Source: Ctena decussata
Lineage: Eukaryota; Mollusca; Bivalvia; Lucinida; Lucinidae
Length of the DNA: 64,000 nt
NCBI GenBank assembly: GCA_963989385.1
Contig: OZ022501.1
Location: 24,188,602 to 24,252,601, forward strand
Reading direction: 5' to 3'
Shown: piece after piece, positions 1 to 11,890 of the stretch
How the letters are laid out: each line of letters opens with the position of its first letter
How positions within the stretch are numbered: position 1 is the first letter of the stretch
Program-made: the position numbers and the translations under genes
Notes under the pieces: model-generated
What the model was told of the DNA's origin: nothing
Database searches by the model: none
Seen by the model: the letters and a program-made list of their open reading frames with translations, nothing else

Positions 1-1230
1 CGAGAACGTGCACTTATAACTATGCGATAATGTGTACGGGAGCTGTGGTGAGCTGCGAGATTCGTATGACAGGACACTGGAAAGTAAGATTTTTAAACAG
101 TTTAGAATTCTCCTTGGCACTTCTATATGGTAAAAGGAATATGACGAGAAGTGTTCGAATTTTTATGGCGTACGTCGACACCTCTTCCAAATCTCTCTGG
201 GCATTTGGAGAGTTATAAGCTCGCCACATGTCATAGCTCAACCCGTGATAGTGTGATGGGGAATTTACTTTGAACTAACTTTCAGGTTTTTTTTGGTATT
301 TTTTTGGGTATTTTAGATATCAGTAACTAGTGTTATTCTAATACAGCAGTTGTACAGTCCAAATATGAAACCATATGAAAATAAAGTTTAAGTGGGACTG
401 ATAGTTCAATTTTCAATTGTTCTTAGCCCTTTTACATAGTGAAAAAAAAACTGCGTACTGGCACTTCTATAAGCGCTAATCAATTTTTCATAAACGAGAA
501 ATAAGGGAAATTTAAATTATCACTTTATAACTTATCTTATTCTTAGCATATTTTTACATCACGAACGGTATCAGGAAGTAAATTTCTTCATCTTAACTAC
601 CGTGTTTTAATATTAATTCAAGCACTAGTAAAAGCGGTGATTTTCTAGAGGTACATAACTGAATTAAAACGAATAACAAAATCTCTACAAAACAAGTAAG
701 GGTACATGAATTCAACGATTTTTTTTAACCAAACTGATATAAAATGTTATGCATCAGGAATGGATTAGATGAGAAGAAAGAGTATATTTTTATCTGGTGT
801 GATTTTTTTCAGTCTAGCTAAATTATAAACTTGTCTTTTATAATTAAGCTAGACTAAATATATGTTCAACTTTTAATTTATGATTTTTTTCCCGGTCGTC
901 TCCGTGCGTTTCCATAAATGGCTCGAAAAGCACGATTTGGCAATCAGACAATAGCTATTGGCAAAGATTATCACTGCAAAATTTAAAGAAGTAACAGAAT
1001 TTTGAAGCTGTGAATTTTTCAAGTGAATGAATAATGCAACTGTAGATTCAGCCAATCCGCTTGAAATCTTGTAACTAAAAGTTGAAATCATATTCATGTT
1101 TTTTTTTATTATTATTTTTTTTTGCGGTCCAGAGCTTCACTAAATGTATATCAAAGTAAACACTTCTTTTGGTTTTCTGATGTTATAATTGAAATTGAAA
1201 TCGTGCTTCTGAAATATAATTATAATTGAT
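1..1230. other. AT-rich stretch without a recognisable gene
   Basis: Only short chance-length reading frames are present, including two overlapping ones on opposite strands at 20-241 and 30-218. Homopolymer A and T tracts are common. I see no domain, splice-bounded exon or TIR pair. Confidence 0.5.
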
Positions 1231-2330
1231 CCCAATATATCCAAAGGAGGGGTCTTTCAGGCCCATTTCGTGGCTAGAATAGATTTCTTTCGAACTTTGC
1301 ATGCTATACTATAAGTACTTTGTATTGGCTCTTGATTGACGAAACATTAGGTTGCGAAGATTTCAGATATTCTTGATATGCATGCTACAGATGGGTGGGG
1401 TAATTTCACATCTCTTACCATTATCTCTAAAATGCTGTATCATTTTATAGGAAACTGGAACCAAATATCAATTATTACAGAATGGTGAAGACACATGTTT
1501 ACCAGTTAGTAGTTTCAAACGTTTTCCGGAAATGCTCCTTAATGATGTTGTATAATCACTTACAAGTCATACCTAAATTTTGGCCATGTTTAGTCTCCAA
1601 CTTTACTGAAAACCTCAATTTCGTTTCATTTTCAAAGCAATTCAAAAGTTATTTTATAGTTATAAAGTGAATATAATGGACATTATAAAATCATGAGGAA
1701 TCATGTATACTCTCATTTGTTTTTGTCTGCCCATGAATATGGAAAAAATCTATTTTTCCAAGAGAAAAAGTTTCTAGAAGGCCCAATCCATGACAACCAT
1801 AGATTTCAATCAAATTTGATGCATTTTAAGTACTTTGTGTTGACAGATATTTGTTGATATAGTAAACTGACCAGTAATGAGTTATGTGCAGTCAGTAAAC
1901 TACAGATGGGTGGGGTAATATTACGATTACAGCCTATATTTCTTACATGTTGTAGGTTTTTGATAAGAAATTGTAGCCAGACATCAATTATCATGTAATG
2001 GTACAGATACATATGTACATGTACCAAATGGCAGATGCAGAAGTTCTTTTTCTGATATATGCTTCTAAATGATGTCTTTATACTGTTTAATAGGTGATAC
2101 CTAAATTCTGGTAATTTTTTTTATTTTGTTTTTCTTTCTTCAACTTTACAAAATTCACATCTTTTTAGTTTAGAATGTCAAAAAATATTTTACGTAATCA
2201 AAGGAGTTAAAATGGACACTATTATTTTCTGAGGAATCTTTTATGGGCCTATAGTAATTATGAAGTTATCTGCCCCTGAATCTAGAAAATGCTATTTTTC
2301 TAAGGTGTTTATAATCAATTATCCTATGTG
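1231..2330 (+). repeat. Left arm of a large diverged inverted repeat
   Basis: The sequence from about 1,231 to 2,047 reappears in reverse complement at about 3,478-4,580. Shared landmarks include a 'cccatttcgtggctag' block near 1,262, the short frame starting at 1,482, and 'ggcagatgcagaag' near 2,030. The arm also contains an internal tandem repetition: the block 1,565-1,770 recurs, diverged, at about 2,095-2,310, a period of about 530 bp. The 62-residue frame at 1,482-1,670 has a diverged counterpart in the other arm. It is interrupted differently there and shows no known domain, so I read it as part of the repeat and not as a gene. Confidence 0.75.
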
Positions 2331-2560
2331 GCCAGCAAATATGTTCTGAATCGTTCTTTTCCTCAGAAGCAAGGAATACTTCAAAGAAATGAAAGTAGCG
2401 TTTGGCATAACAACATGTTTCTCATTTTGAAATGCTTTTTAACAACAAAAGAATCTAATCTGTGTTGTTGTTTTTTGTTGTTGTTTTTTTTTATGTTTTT
2501 TTGTATTTTTTTTATGTTTTTTTTTTTTTTTACTTTTTTTTTAATTTGTTAAGTTGCGGA
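2331..2560. repeat. T-rich low-complexity tract
   Basis: A 230-bp loop segment ends in a long T/G-rich run (about 2,460-2,545). A 74-residue frame here is an artefact of the tract (runs of F and C). Confidence 0.5.
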
Positions 2561-2589
2561 AGATATAGATAGTAAAGATATACATATTC

Positions 2590-3477
2590 AATCCAAGTCA
2601 CCTTACCACTTAATGATCTTGGCCTCTAAAATTCATAGGGTTGAAAGTCGATAGCATTTCCATATCACAGAGTGCAATAGCAACAAAACGAATGCACTTT
2701 TTCAGCTGTTTCAAGTAAAGAGCATAAAGCACAAAATTTTATGTGGCCGTAAAAGAGGTCAAGGACACCCCAGGGTCATCATTTATATACTCTTTATAGT
2801 ACTAGAGTCACAGATGCTACATACCAAGTTTCAAAGCAACCAGCTCATTGATACTGGATAAGAATTTTTTGAAGGTTTTTACCATGGTGGCCTTCTTGGT
2901 CATGTGACCCAGACCATCTGACCACCTGACTGTAAGATATTTCATTCTCTCACCCCCACACAACTTCATATAAAATATAATTGCCGTTAGCCAATTAGAT
3001 TCTGAGAGAGAGAGCATTTTAAGCAATTCAACACAAGTGACCTTCAGCCAAGGTCACTATATTAGCTTGACCTCTTGCATTCATAGAGGTTGAATTCGTT
3101 TGCATTTCCGTATCACAGTCTAATAGCCACAGAAAAAAACCAGGGTTAGTGTTCATATAAACTTTGTAGTACTACAGTTCCAAATGCAACAAACCAAGTT
3201 TCAAGGCAATCGCCCCAGTGGTACCGGAGAAGAAGATTTTTTAAGGTTTTTACCATATATGGGCATGGCGGCCATCTTGGTCAAGTGATCTAGACCCAAA
3301 TATGTAACTTTCTTACCCTCTTTGCCTGAAGGCTGCATATGAAATTTAAATGAAATTGGCCGAGTCGTGTCAGCGAGAAGTTGTTTGAAAATTTTGACGG
3401 ACAGATTATGGATGACAGACGACGAACGCTGAAGACTACCATCCTTTAAGCTCCCCGGAGCCTCTGGTTCAGAGGAG
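2590..3477 (-). mobile_element. Hairpin-ended noncoding repeat element, partial copy (E1)
   Basis: This is a partial copy of the family seen at 27,904-29,728, 55,682-59,525 and 60,825-63,848. The head on the - strand is at 3,477 (agctcctctgaacc..., with ggagc nearby), followed by the GACG-rich stretch (about 3,395-3,425). Phrases such as 'ctacataccaagtttcaa' and 'ggtttttaccat' occur twice, showing two diverged core units. The tail with the AGGGCC hairpin is absent, so the copy is truncated toward 2,590. It sits in the loop of the 1.2-4.6 kb inverted repeat, directly against its right arm. Confidence 0.65.
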
Positions 3478-4590
3478 CTAAAGACTTCTGCATCTGCTAT
3501 TTGGTACATGTACATTATGCATCTGTGCCATTACATGATAATTGATGTTTGACTACAATTTCTGATAAAAACCTACAATAAGTTAGAAATATTTATCAGG
3601 AATAGTCAAGTGAAATCACCCCACTCATCTGTAGGTTACTGACTGCAGCTAATTCATTACTGGTCAGTTTACTATACCAACTAATAAATGTTAACACAAA
3701 TTACTTATAATGCAGAAAGTTTAGTGGAAATCTAAAACTGTCATGGAGTGGGCCTTAAAGAAACTGTTCCCTTGAAAAAATAGCATTTTTCCATATTCAG
3801 GGGCAGATACCTCCGAAACAACTGAGTGTTTACATAATTCCTCATGATACTATAATGTCCATTATATCCACTTCAGAGAGGCGCGGTGGCCGAGTGGTTA
3901 GAGTGACTCGGTTATTGTGCAGAAAGTCGCCGGAAGGTCGTGAGTTCGCGGCTCACTGTCGCCATCCGACGACTGGAAAACTCTCTTTGTCCACCTAGCA
4001 GTAAATGGGTACCTTTTTCGAATTAAGGAAGGATAAGGCAGCTAAAGGAGAGAGATGGGCTCCGCCTTTCATCAGCTGTGCCCAAAATACAGTGGATCTC
4101 TAACCCCCACTGCCCCATACGGCTATTAGGCTGTGGGAAACCTTTACCTTTTTATCCACTTTATAACTATAAAGTAACTTCTGAATTGCTCTGAAAATGA
4201 AAAAAAAATAATTGTGGTTTTCCGAAAAGTTGGAGACGAAAAATGGCCAAAATTTAGGTATGACTCGTAAGTGACTCATTAAGGAGCGTTTTCGGAAAAC
4301 TTTTGCAACTACTAACTGGTAAACATGTAGCTTCACCATTCTATAATAATTGAGATTTGGCTACAGTTTCCTAACAATGATACAGCATTTTAGAGATAGA
4401 GAAAAAAATCATGTGAATTTACCCCGTCTACTTATATCATGCTTATCAAGGTATCTGTGCAATCTGATATTTCGTCAATCAAGAGCCAATAGATAGTACT
4501 TATATCATGCAAAGTTTGAAGGACATCTATCCTAGCCACGAAATGGGCCTTATGGAGACCCGTCCTTTCAGTCTTTGATTCGGTGTAATT
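3478..4590 (-). repeat. Right arm of the large inverted repeat
   Basis: This is the reverse complement of 1,231-2,047, interrupted by a SINE at 3,874-4,152. The outer end is the 'ctagccacgaaatggg' block near 4,534. The two arms differ at many positions and by small indels, so the duplication is old. Confidence 0.75.
3874..4152 (+). mobile_element. tRNA-derived SINE with target-site duplication
   Basis: A tRNA-like head has a box-A-like TGGCCGAGTGG (3,887-3,897) and a degenerate box-B-like GAGTTCGCGGC (about 3,943-3,953). An unrelated body follows, with 'cagtaaatgggtacc', 'ggataaggcagc' and the 3' end 'ctgtgggaaacctttacc'. It is flanked by a 9-bp duplication TATCCACTT (3,865-3,873 and 4,153-4,161). 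The empty site can be read in the opposite arm of the inverted repeat near 1,660-1,680, which confirms both edges. The same family recurs on the - strand at 22,508-22,745 and as a 3' part at 20,216-20,377. No tRNA function is expected because the head is diverged and lacks a clean cloverleaf. Confidence 0.85.
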
Positions 4591-5862
4591 ACTAATTAGC
4601 ATTCATTTGAAGAGTAAGATCGGTAAACTTCTTATAAATTGCGAGATAATTGGTATCATTGGTGCCGAATTGAAAGACAAGGATATCATTTATCTTATGA
4701 TTGTATAATGCAAATTAGTTATGCTGGAGTGTTTCGAAATTTAGCTTTTGCTCGGTTATTGCTCATTTATGTAAACATTAATGTGAGGCACACAAAGAGT
4801 CTCTCTCTCCCGCTCCGTGTACCTGTATTAATATGTTTGCAATACAGGTTTGCTTCTGTTTTCTATGAACAAACGGAATTTGTATTATCTTGTCATCTAT
4901 TTAAATTAACAAGTTATTTTTTATTATCATTATTATTATTTTATCGTTTTCTTTGCAAGGGATGCCTGCTCTGTACATAAGAACTTTTTTATGCTTGTTT
5001 GTTGTTTGGGCTTGAAAAAAATATTCAGCGGACTCTAGATGTAGTATAATTTTCTTCATAAGAACCAGACTTCCGAGGTTAAATATTTCCTACTGGGTTG
5101 TACCATGACAATGTCTGATAATGTCCGACAACTGAATATTTGTAGTTACCGTTGACGAAGAGGAGTTTTCTTGAGATCAGTATTCGAGTTTCGAGCTTTG
5201 GTGGATTATTGGAGCCTCATGGGACGATGCCTTGGGTCATGTATTGGCGCGATTACTAGTCTCAGCTAGAGCATCTGTGTTGGCTGATCTGAATCCTCGC
5301 GCTGCACATTATGGACGAAGTTTCGAGAAATTGGATGAAAGCAGCGAATACACAGACTGAACTGGTCTGGATCTTCGTTGCTTGCCTTGTCCCCCGTACG
5401 TTTTTCACGTGACTCGCCTCATGCTGCTCCCCTTGGGAAATTATCTACCTAAAACATTTACTCTAATGTGCTTGGGTATTGCGACGCCTTAAACCATTAG
5501 ACTTCCATTTGTCCCAAATAGAAAACTGATGGTTTTCAGGGTGCCCCAATGTTTGAGCACATTAGGTACGTTCATTTTGTTTTCGTTCGGGAAAATGTCG
5601 TTTTAAAGATCCCACTTTGCCTGTTACCTGTACATAACAGTATCTATAGTCCGTTTGCTCCCAAATGCAAACGGCATCCCCGATATTTTCTCAAAGTTGG
5701 TGAAAGGTAGAAGATTTTCAAATTTCTCAATCTTAAATTTCATCCTATACATAACACAATCATAATTTTGTAGAACTGTGGGGCTTTGCATAGAAAAGTC
5801 CTTTTTCAAAAAGGGGGGCTAAAGTATGTCAGTTTCGCCTCTCAATGACAAGGGAGTAAAAC
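4591..5862. other. Stretch without a recognised gene
   Basis: A 113-residue frame at 4,639-4,980 ends in low-complexity L/F/Y and shows no family. The 5,140-5,420 segment is less AT-rich than its surroundings, but I see no splice-bounded coding exon in it. Confidence 0.4.
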
Positions 5863-6430
5863 CACAGTATACGAACGTACTGTACCATCTCTTCCGGTTT
5901 TCATAGCGTTAAATAGATAGTACAAAATTCGCTTATAACCAGTAGTCGGAAATCATTATGTTTTGAGATTTTATCCGGGATCTTCTGCGTCATTCATAGT
6001 TATTCAGCTTCGTAAATGTAAAGAGGTAAGTATAATATAATTTGCTCTTCGGTCTCTTACCTTATTACCCTGAGCAATGAAAACCTCATGGCCGTCACAG
6101 AAATTTTATTCCGAACAGCTAATTTAACACGAGTTTATGTCGTGCGAAACCTAGCTATCGTCCTACTATCAAAACTAACAAAATGTAGATTGATAACGCC
6201 TTCCATTTATTTTAAATGTTTTTATAAAACATGTAAGAAAAGGTTCAAAATGGTTTTGGAATCATGCCAAGGGCGATTTGTATACTGTACTCATTACTAT
6301 CCACACATACACGACATTGTGCAGGGCAATAAAGTAAAAGACTGAAGAGATAATTATATTAAACTTACTGTACTCTCGATTCGATGCTATTAAAACCGGA
6401 GGAGATGGTACAGTGCGTTCGGATACTGTG
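5863..6430. mobile_element. TIR element (MITE-like), 568 bp, 5-bp TSD
   Basis: The left end begins CACAGTATACGAACGTACTG and the right end is its near-exact reverse complement; similarity extends about 50 bp through the 'ccggtttt' segment. The element is flanked by AAAAC at 5,858-5,862 and 6,431-6,435. Its interior has only an 85-residue frame (6,088-6,345) with no transposase similarity, so it is non-autonomous. I cannot assign the superfamily from the ends alone. Confidence 0.85.
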
Positions 6431-7858
6431 AAAACTTGGCTGCTGGGATTCCCGTTTAGTCTTACGTATTAGAGCATGTGACCAATGTATGCTATCCATG
6501 GAACAAAATTTACGTAATTAATTGAAAGTTTATTTTGAATACATTTTTTTCTACTTTTTGTTTCGCCCATATTTTATCAAATTTTGAAATATACACTTTG
6601 TCCTCGCAAAACTTTATAATGATTAAATGTTAATTTACAACATAGTACCACCTGACCTGTGACATCATGCGTTACGCGTGCGGACAGGTGAATACATTTT
6701 ACTATTTCATTCAAGTACGCCCACAACTGTAGTAAACAACGAGTTTACGTTATTGTCTAAAATCAACAATGTTTTGGCTGTTCTAAGAATCATACGACGC
6801 CCTTCAGTGAAACTGCTCAGTTTTTGCATTGTTCTTAATGGAAAATATTTTACAAAAGCATCCGAAAATTTTGATTTTTCGTATTCTGTCATGTATAGTT
6901 ATAGGAATCATTAGTACATAAGCGCATTTAATCAAACTTTCAACGTTTTCGAGAAAATAAGTAAACCCCGTTTGCAATTGGGAGCAATCGGGCTGTCCTA
7001 CTGTACTATTCTGTTTACAAATGCAAATGAAACAGATGTAGTGTACATTGCTATTTGATGTTTGGATTATATTGGCTATATACTTAGTGCGCTTGATTAG
7101 TAGTCTTATGAGATAAGGTGTCTTGTTTATGCAGCCGATGTAAGTTGGGCTGGTCGCCTGATGGAGTTTTTGTTTGCCATTTTTAAGCATTTTTGGGCTG
7201 CATATGTGGACACCGATGTCTCTGGTCAAACTGTGCAGTGAAATTCTGTAGTGTTGTCTCTTCGCTGTCCACATATTTAACGGCGCACCTTATCCCGCGA
7301 CCTGGCTGGCTGGTGGTGGTAGAGTCGATTTATGGACATTTTTCATGTTTATTTAGTCAGCTATTTTGTAACTCACAACTAAGTGATGACTAGTTTCTTG
7401 GGCAATCTTAAGTTTGATCTCTCCTAATAGAGGTCAGTTGTGGGGAGAATGTGTCACGAGCACGCAATGCGAGTGACACATACGCTACACAACTGGCTGA
7501 AGTGTAATGGTTAATTTTGATTTAATTGAGACATGTTTATACTAAAATGTGTGCATTGTTGACCATCGATTTATTTTGGCATGATATGATCGATTTGTGA
7601 GGTGAAAATCCCCATTAATTACAGTGACGATTTATGTGTCCAACCACTCCCCATAGTGACGATCCAAGCTGTCCATCCACCCACTCTCCTAGTGACGATC
7701 CAGTGTGTCCTTCCCCATCCAACACCCCCGTATTGTTTCCCATTCCCCTGCTCATGTTACCTGTTAACTGTCATTTATGAAAATTAAATAAGTTCCCACC
7801 CCCTCCCTTTCCTCTTGAGTGTATTAAATGTTTTACAATAGCCGCTGCAATACATATA
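6431..7858. other. Stretch without a recognised gene
   Basis: The longest frame is 156 residues on the - strand (6,804-7,274). It shows no signal peptide, domain or biased composition that I recognise, and it overlaps frames on the + strand. The 7,600-7,790 segment has three phrases 'gtgacgat' in a degenerate short tandem repeat. Confidence 0.35.
7433..7498. repeat. Imperfect 66-bp hairpin
   Basis: The arms 'gtcagttgtgg...tgtgtcac' and 'gtgacacat...acacaactggct' are complementary, with a small loop around 'gagcacgcaatgc'. I see no evidence that it is transcribed. Confidence 0.6.
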
Positions 7859-8096
7859 TGAGCCGCGACATGACAAAACCAACAATGTGGTTGTGCGCCC
7901 AGTGCAGACTCAGATCAGCCTGGGCATCCGCCCAGTCTGATCAGAGCCTTCGCTGTCCGCATGGAGGTAGCCTAGAATCTTAGCTACCCTTTGAGCAATT
8001 AACGAAGAGTCTAATCGGACTAGGCGGATGCCCTGGCTTAACTGAGTCTGCGCTGGGCGCACAACCACATTGTTGGTTTTCTCGTGTCGCGGCTCA
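7859..8096. repeat. 238-bp foldback repeat, copy 1
   Basis: It starts TGAGCCGCGACATG and ends with the near complement ...GTGTCGCGGCTCA. The two halves are complementary along most of their length (matching 'accaacaatgtggttgtgcg', 'cagactcagatcagcc' and 'gcatccgcccag' in inverse order). Further copies are at 16,011, 18,178 (truncated), 36,563 and 59,601, with a diverged relative at 20,596. I recognise this type as a very abundant dispersed repeat of bivalves. It has no coding capacity. Confidence 0.85.
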
Positions 8097-8118
8097 TATT
8101 TCTAATTAAATACAAATA

Positions 8119-8724
8119 CACTGCTCAAAATATTTGAAGGAACAGCAGATAATTTCCAATAGACATTACTACAACATATGCCAAGTTCAACGGCCCATAA
8201 ATTTGATCGTGACAGCCAAGAATTCACAATTTCTTTGCAGCGGTTGCAAGAACAATCAAAGCTTTAGACAATAAGAATTTCAATAGAACTGATACCCAGA
8301 TCATTTCCATGGAACAAATTTTGCATTTTTCGATTTTTCTCAAAATGAGGCATTTTCCTATAAAATCTCACAAATTTGCGTTCAAAGTGATCCTTTCAAA
8401 CGGGTCACCTTGTAAGACATTCAGCTTTATAGGCAAAATGATTGTGTTGATTTTGGTTGTAACTTCATGCTGTTCCCCTGTTCTGAAAAAATGCAATATT
8501 TTACAAAAATTTCATTTGTACAAAAAACAGTCCATGGATATGGGCAGGGCAAATATTGGACCAAAACTTGTGCTGTCAGTAGCCTCGACTCTCTTTAAAA
8601 ATATTGGCATCAATTGGAAAAAATTGTCATAGTCAAGCGAAAGTAAATGACCCTAAAGTGGAGATGCGTTGCACTGTCGTCGATGGAAATAATTTTGGCG
8701 TTCCTTCAAATGTTTTGAGCAGTG
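8119..8724. mobile_element. Tc1/mariner-type non-autonomous TIR element, 606 bp
   Basis: The left end CACTGCTCAAAATATTTGAA and its inverse at the right end are flanked by TA dinucleotides (8,117-8,118 and 8,725-8,726). A 'CACTGCTCAAAA' terminus with a TA duplication fits Tc1/mariner. The interior frame of 107 residues at 8,309-8,632 has no transposase motif. It directly follows the foldback repeat at 7,859-8,096. Confidence 0.8.
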
Positions 8725-9367
8725 TAATATACCCCAATTTTCTATTTTGCCGTTGAAGACACTTGTAAAAATATGATAGTATTGCAGAATCTCTGCGGAA
8801 GCGTAGCGTCGACATGTCCATGTGTCAATGTCGATTCGACGTCATGGCGCCGAATTAACGCTGTTACAATGGTATTTCGAAACTACGTTCCCAATGAGAT
8901 TTGTCTTATATAGTTTGCAGTTTGATTACAACTATGTTTGTAAATTTACATTGCAACTAGTTTCGCGTTTTCATATGTTTTTTTCTGTTTTCATTAATTT
9001 GTTTCTTTCGTTTTTGTCACTCCACTTTTTTCTGTATATACTGTTTACTTTCCAATCTTGTCAGGTGATCTGAGCAGATGGTGCCGGTGTGATGCCGATC
9101 CGGTGCAGTAAGGCTGGGCTGAGGATCTTACAGTGATGCCAAACGGATAACGGATTCAACAATGGCGCATCTGCATTGGTCTGTTTCACAGCGGTGGCAT
9201 CATATATCGCTGTAGTTGTAGAATTAAGATACCAGCCGACTTTTAACTTGGACCTATAATTGTGTTGTAGAATATATTTTCAGAGTTATGTCTTATTTTA
9301 TCATCTATTCCAATGATTGGTTGATTAATATAACTGTTATATTACTTTTTGTGGTTACTCTTATTAC
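8725..9367. other. Stretch without a recognised gene
   Basis: An 83-residue F/L-rich frame (8,822-9,073) has no support. Part of this interval may be the 5' untranslated region of the LINE that follows, but no boundary is visible. Confidence 0.35.
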
Positions 9368-10060
9368 AAGCTGGAGATATTTAACGTCACCCGGGACCAG
9401 ATTCACGAATTAACACTTTTTCTATCTTTCATAGTAACATAAGAAGTATCAGAAATAAAATCGAATATGTACAAGACACTTATACGATTTTGATATACTC
9501 TGCTTTGCTGAAACACATCTTGATGTCAATATAAATACGGATTCCTTAATACTTTCTAACAAGTTTAACTCACCGTACTAAACAAGAACGTACTTGCCAT
9601 GGAGGGGGTATACTGGTTCATGTCTCGTCAAATATTTTGCACTCTCAGGGTATAGATCTTGAAATATTTTTCATTGAATCAATTTGGACAGAAATTAAGG
9701 TGAATAGAGAAATTTGCTTATTAGGAACATTTTACAGTCCCCGTACTTCAGATATTATTATAGTTTTTCTTCTTTTTTTAGAGCAGCTTAATCTCAATAT
9801 TGAAAAGGTATTAGACATTTCTAAGAATATTATCATTGTTTGAGATTTAAACGAAGACCTATATCATCAAAATGTGCGCAATCTAAAAGATGTTTAACTG
9901 TTTAATTCTCTCCACAATATCATACTTTAGATGAACCAACCCGGCAACAAGCACTGTTAGACCCCATTATTATTCCCGAAGAAATGGCTTACGTCGATAA
10001 AGGCACGATAAAATTGCCAAATTTTATAAGTGATCATAGCGCAACCTTTATTACATTACC
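9368..10060 (+). pseudogene. LINE endonuclease domain remnant
   Basis: Fragments in different frames read 'HSNIRSIRNKIEYVQD' (from about 9,430) and 'DFDILCFAETHLD' (9,484-9,524, containing the expected catalytic Glu). The terminal SDH motif of AP-type endonucleases is at 10,029-10,037 within 'FISDHSATF'. At least two frameshifts and several stops lie between them. The order and spacing match the endonuclease of CR1/Jockey-group LINEs, which nicks the DNA target before reverse transcription. Confidence 0.8.
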
Positions 10061-10148
10061 TTTCTTTTACCTTTGAAAGAACCGTTTGGCAATACAAATA
10101 TGTTAATTTTGATTTACTAAATCAAACAATTGGAAATCTTGACTGGTC

Positions 10149-11425
10149 GTGTTTATTAATTTTACCGTAACCGAAACTTGTCTATGCTTTAATAGTATTT
10201 TTCTAGAAGTTGTTAACTCATGTATTCCAGATAAAAGTGTTATAGTGAGGGGAGATGACAAGCCGTGGTACGATTCCGTAATAAGAAGCACTTCCAGGAC
10301 TAGAGATAGACTTAAAGGAAAAGCAGCGAAACATGGAAACCACTCAGATTGGAATAAATTTAAAAAAAAGCTCGTTACAAAGTTAACAGTCAAATTAAAT
10401 ACGCTTAAGAAAAAAAAATACAATATTTTAAAACTGTTAGTTTGCGACTTTCAAAATAATGATAAAAGAAAATTCTGGAAAGTAGTATGTCACTTTGTTA
10501 AAAATAATAATATGTCTTCATCTATTCCGCCTTTATGTACATTATCAAACACTGGTGATTCAAATTACTATTATACTGACACAGAAAAGGTTAAGTGTTT
10601 AAACGACCACTTTGTCTCAATATCTAGTGTGAATGACCAAAACTCTCAGTTACCTATTTTTCAAAGCAAGACATCTCAAAACATTTCTACTGTTAGTTGC
10701 TCTGAAAACGAAATTGAACTATCATTTGAAAATCTTAGTCCAAATAAAGCGAATGAAAATGATAGTATAAGTAATAGAATGTTGAGCGGAGTATCTAAAT
10801 TTATATCTAAACCTTTAGCTTTATTATTTAATCGATCTTTTCCGAGGGTATATTTCCACATCCCTGGAAGGAATCGAATGTTATCCCGATTTCCAAAAAA
10901 AAAAGTGATCAGACTGCGCCGTCGAATTACAGGCCAGTTGCTTTATTGAGTAATGTCAGTAAATTACAAGAACGTACTATCTTTAAAAACTTATATAATT
11001 GTCTTTATGCAAACTTTTTGTTATATAAGTATCAGTCTGGTTTTCTCCCTAACCATTCAACAGTATTTCAGCTTATCAATATCTACCATAGCATATGTCA
11101 CACCTTTGACAACCATAAGTTTTCATGTACGGTTTTCTGCGACATTTCCAAAGACTTTGATAGGGTTTGGCACAAAAGTTTATTGTTTAAGTTTAAACAA
11201 CATGGTATACATGGAAGCTTATTGCACTGGATATCTTGTTACCTTGACAACAGAAAACAAAAGGTTGTGCTAAAAGCAAGTAGTTCTTCTCCTAAAACAT
11301 TAAACGCTGGTGTTCCACAAGGATCTGTATTTGGCCCTCTATTATTTTTGATATATGTAAACGACATTTCTGAGTCCCTCCTTAGTTTAACAAGATTGTT
11401 TACCGACGATAGTTCTCTTTATTAG
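10149..11425 (+). pseudogene. LINE reverse transcriptase remnant
   Basis: The linker frame (10,149-10,949) loses register near 10,840, where the neighbouring frame takes over with 'NYRPVALLSNVSKLQE'. The next frame carries RT motif A 'FCDISKDFD' (about 11,135-11,160; the usual residue before FD is Ala), motif B 'AGVPQGSVFGPLLF' (about 11,304-11,345) and motif C 'FTDD' (11,399-11,410; usual FADD). A stop follows at 11,423. Homology resumes after the stop with 'ASQWLATFNPNKTNAVLF' and degrades. The catalytic aspartates are still legible, but the frame is broken, so it is inactive. Confidence 0.9.
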
Positions 11426-11890
11426 TCAGCCACTAACCAGCATGATATTGAAGGTATTATAAAGTATGACCTCGGTTTGCTATCTGCATTGGCTAGCCAG
11501 TGGCTTGCTACATTCAATCCTAACAAAACCAACGCAGTTTTATTCCCCTTAAGAAGTTTTGATATAATGCCCCGTCTAACGATTGGCAATACTCAAATAA
11601 AATTCGTCGAAAACCATAAACGTCTTAGTTCAACTCTTAGTAGCGATGGTTAATGGACTGTCCACATTGATAATTACAAATTCAGCTTCAAAAGTCCTTG
11701 GAATTATGCGTTAACTTAAATACACTTTTAGTCGAAAAGCACTTAATCAGATATTTTCTTCTTATCTATTACATATTCTTGAATAAACGAATACCCTCTC
11801 AGCATTGACACTGTATTATTTGGTAAACAAGAATTGGGTACTGAAAACAACCTTCAAAGCGGTTTTAAAAATAGTTACAGCTATATATAT

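Larger units (their letters stand above)
9368..11890 (+). mobile_element. Degenerate CR1/Jockey-like LINE (endonuclease + reverse transcriptase)
   Basis: Broken reading frames, read in order, give an AP-type endonuclease followed by a reverse transcriptase. They start with a 'GDI..xPGP'-like motif (about 9,372-9,399) typical of the start of the second ORF in CR1/L2/Daphne-like elements. They run to a 'WLATFNPNKT' segment (near 11,500) and a decaying C-terminus near 11,880. Several frameshifts and stops make it inactive. I did not identify a 3' tail, a 5' end or a target duplication. The exact clade (Daphne, CR1, L2) would need a tree. Confidence 0.85.

Noticed and set aside
3874..4152. Functional tRNA gene
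   Set aside because: The head does not fold into a clean cloverleaf, lacks a terminator right after an acceptor stem, and is fused to a repeated SINE body with a TSD.
6804..7274. 156-residue frame on the - strand as a gene
   Set aside because: No domain, no signal peptide, no splice context, and length is within chance for this AT content. Kept only as a note.
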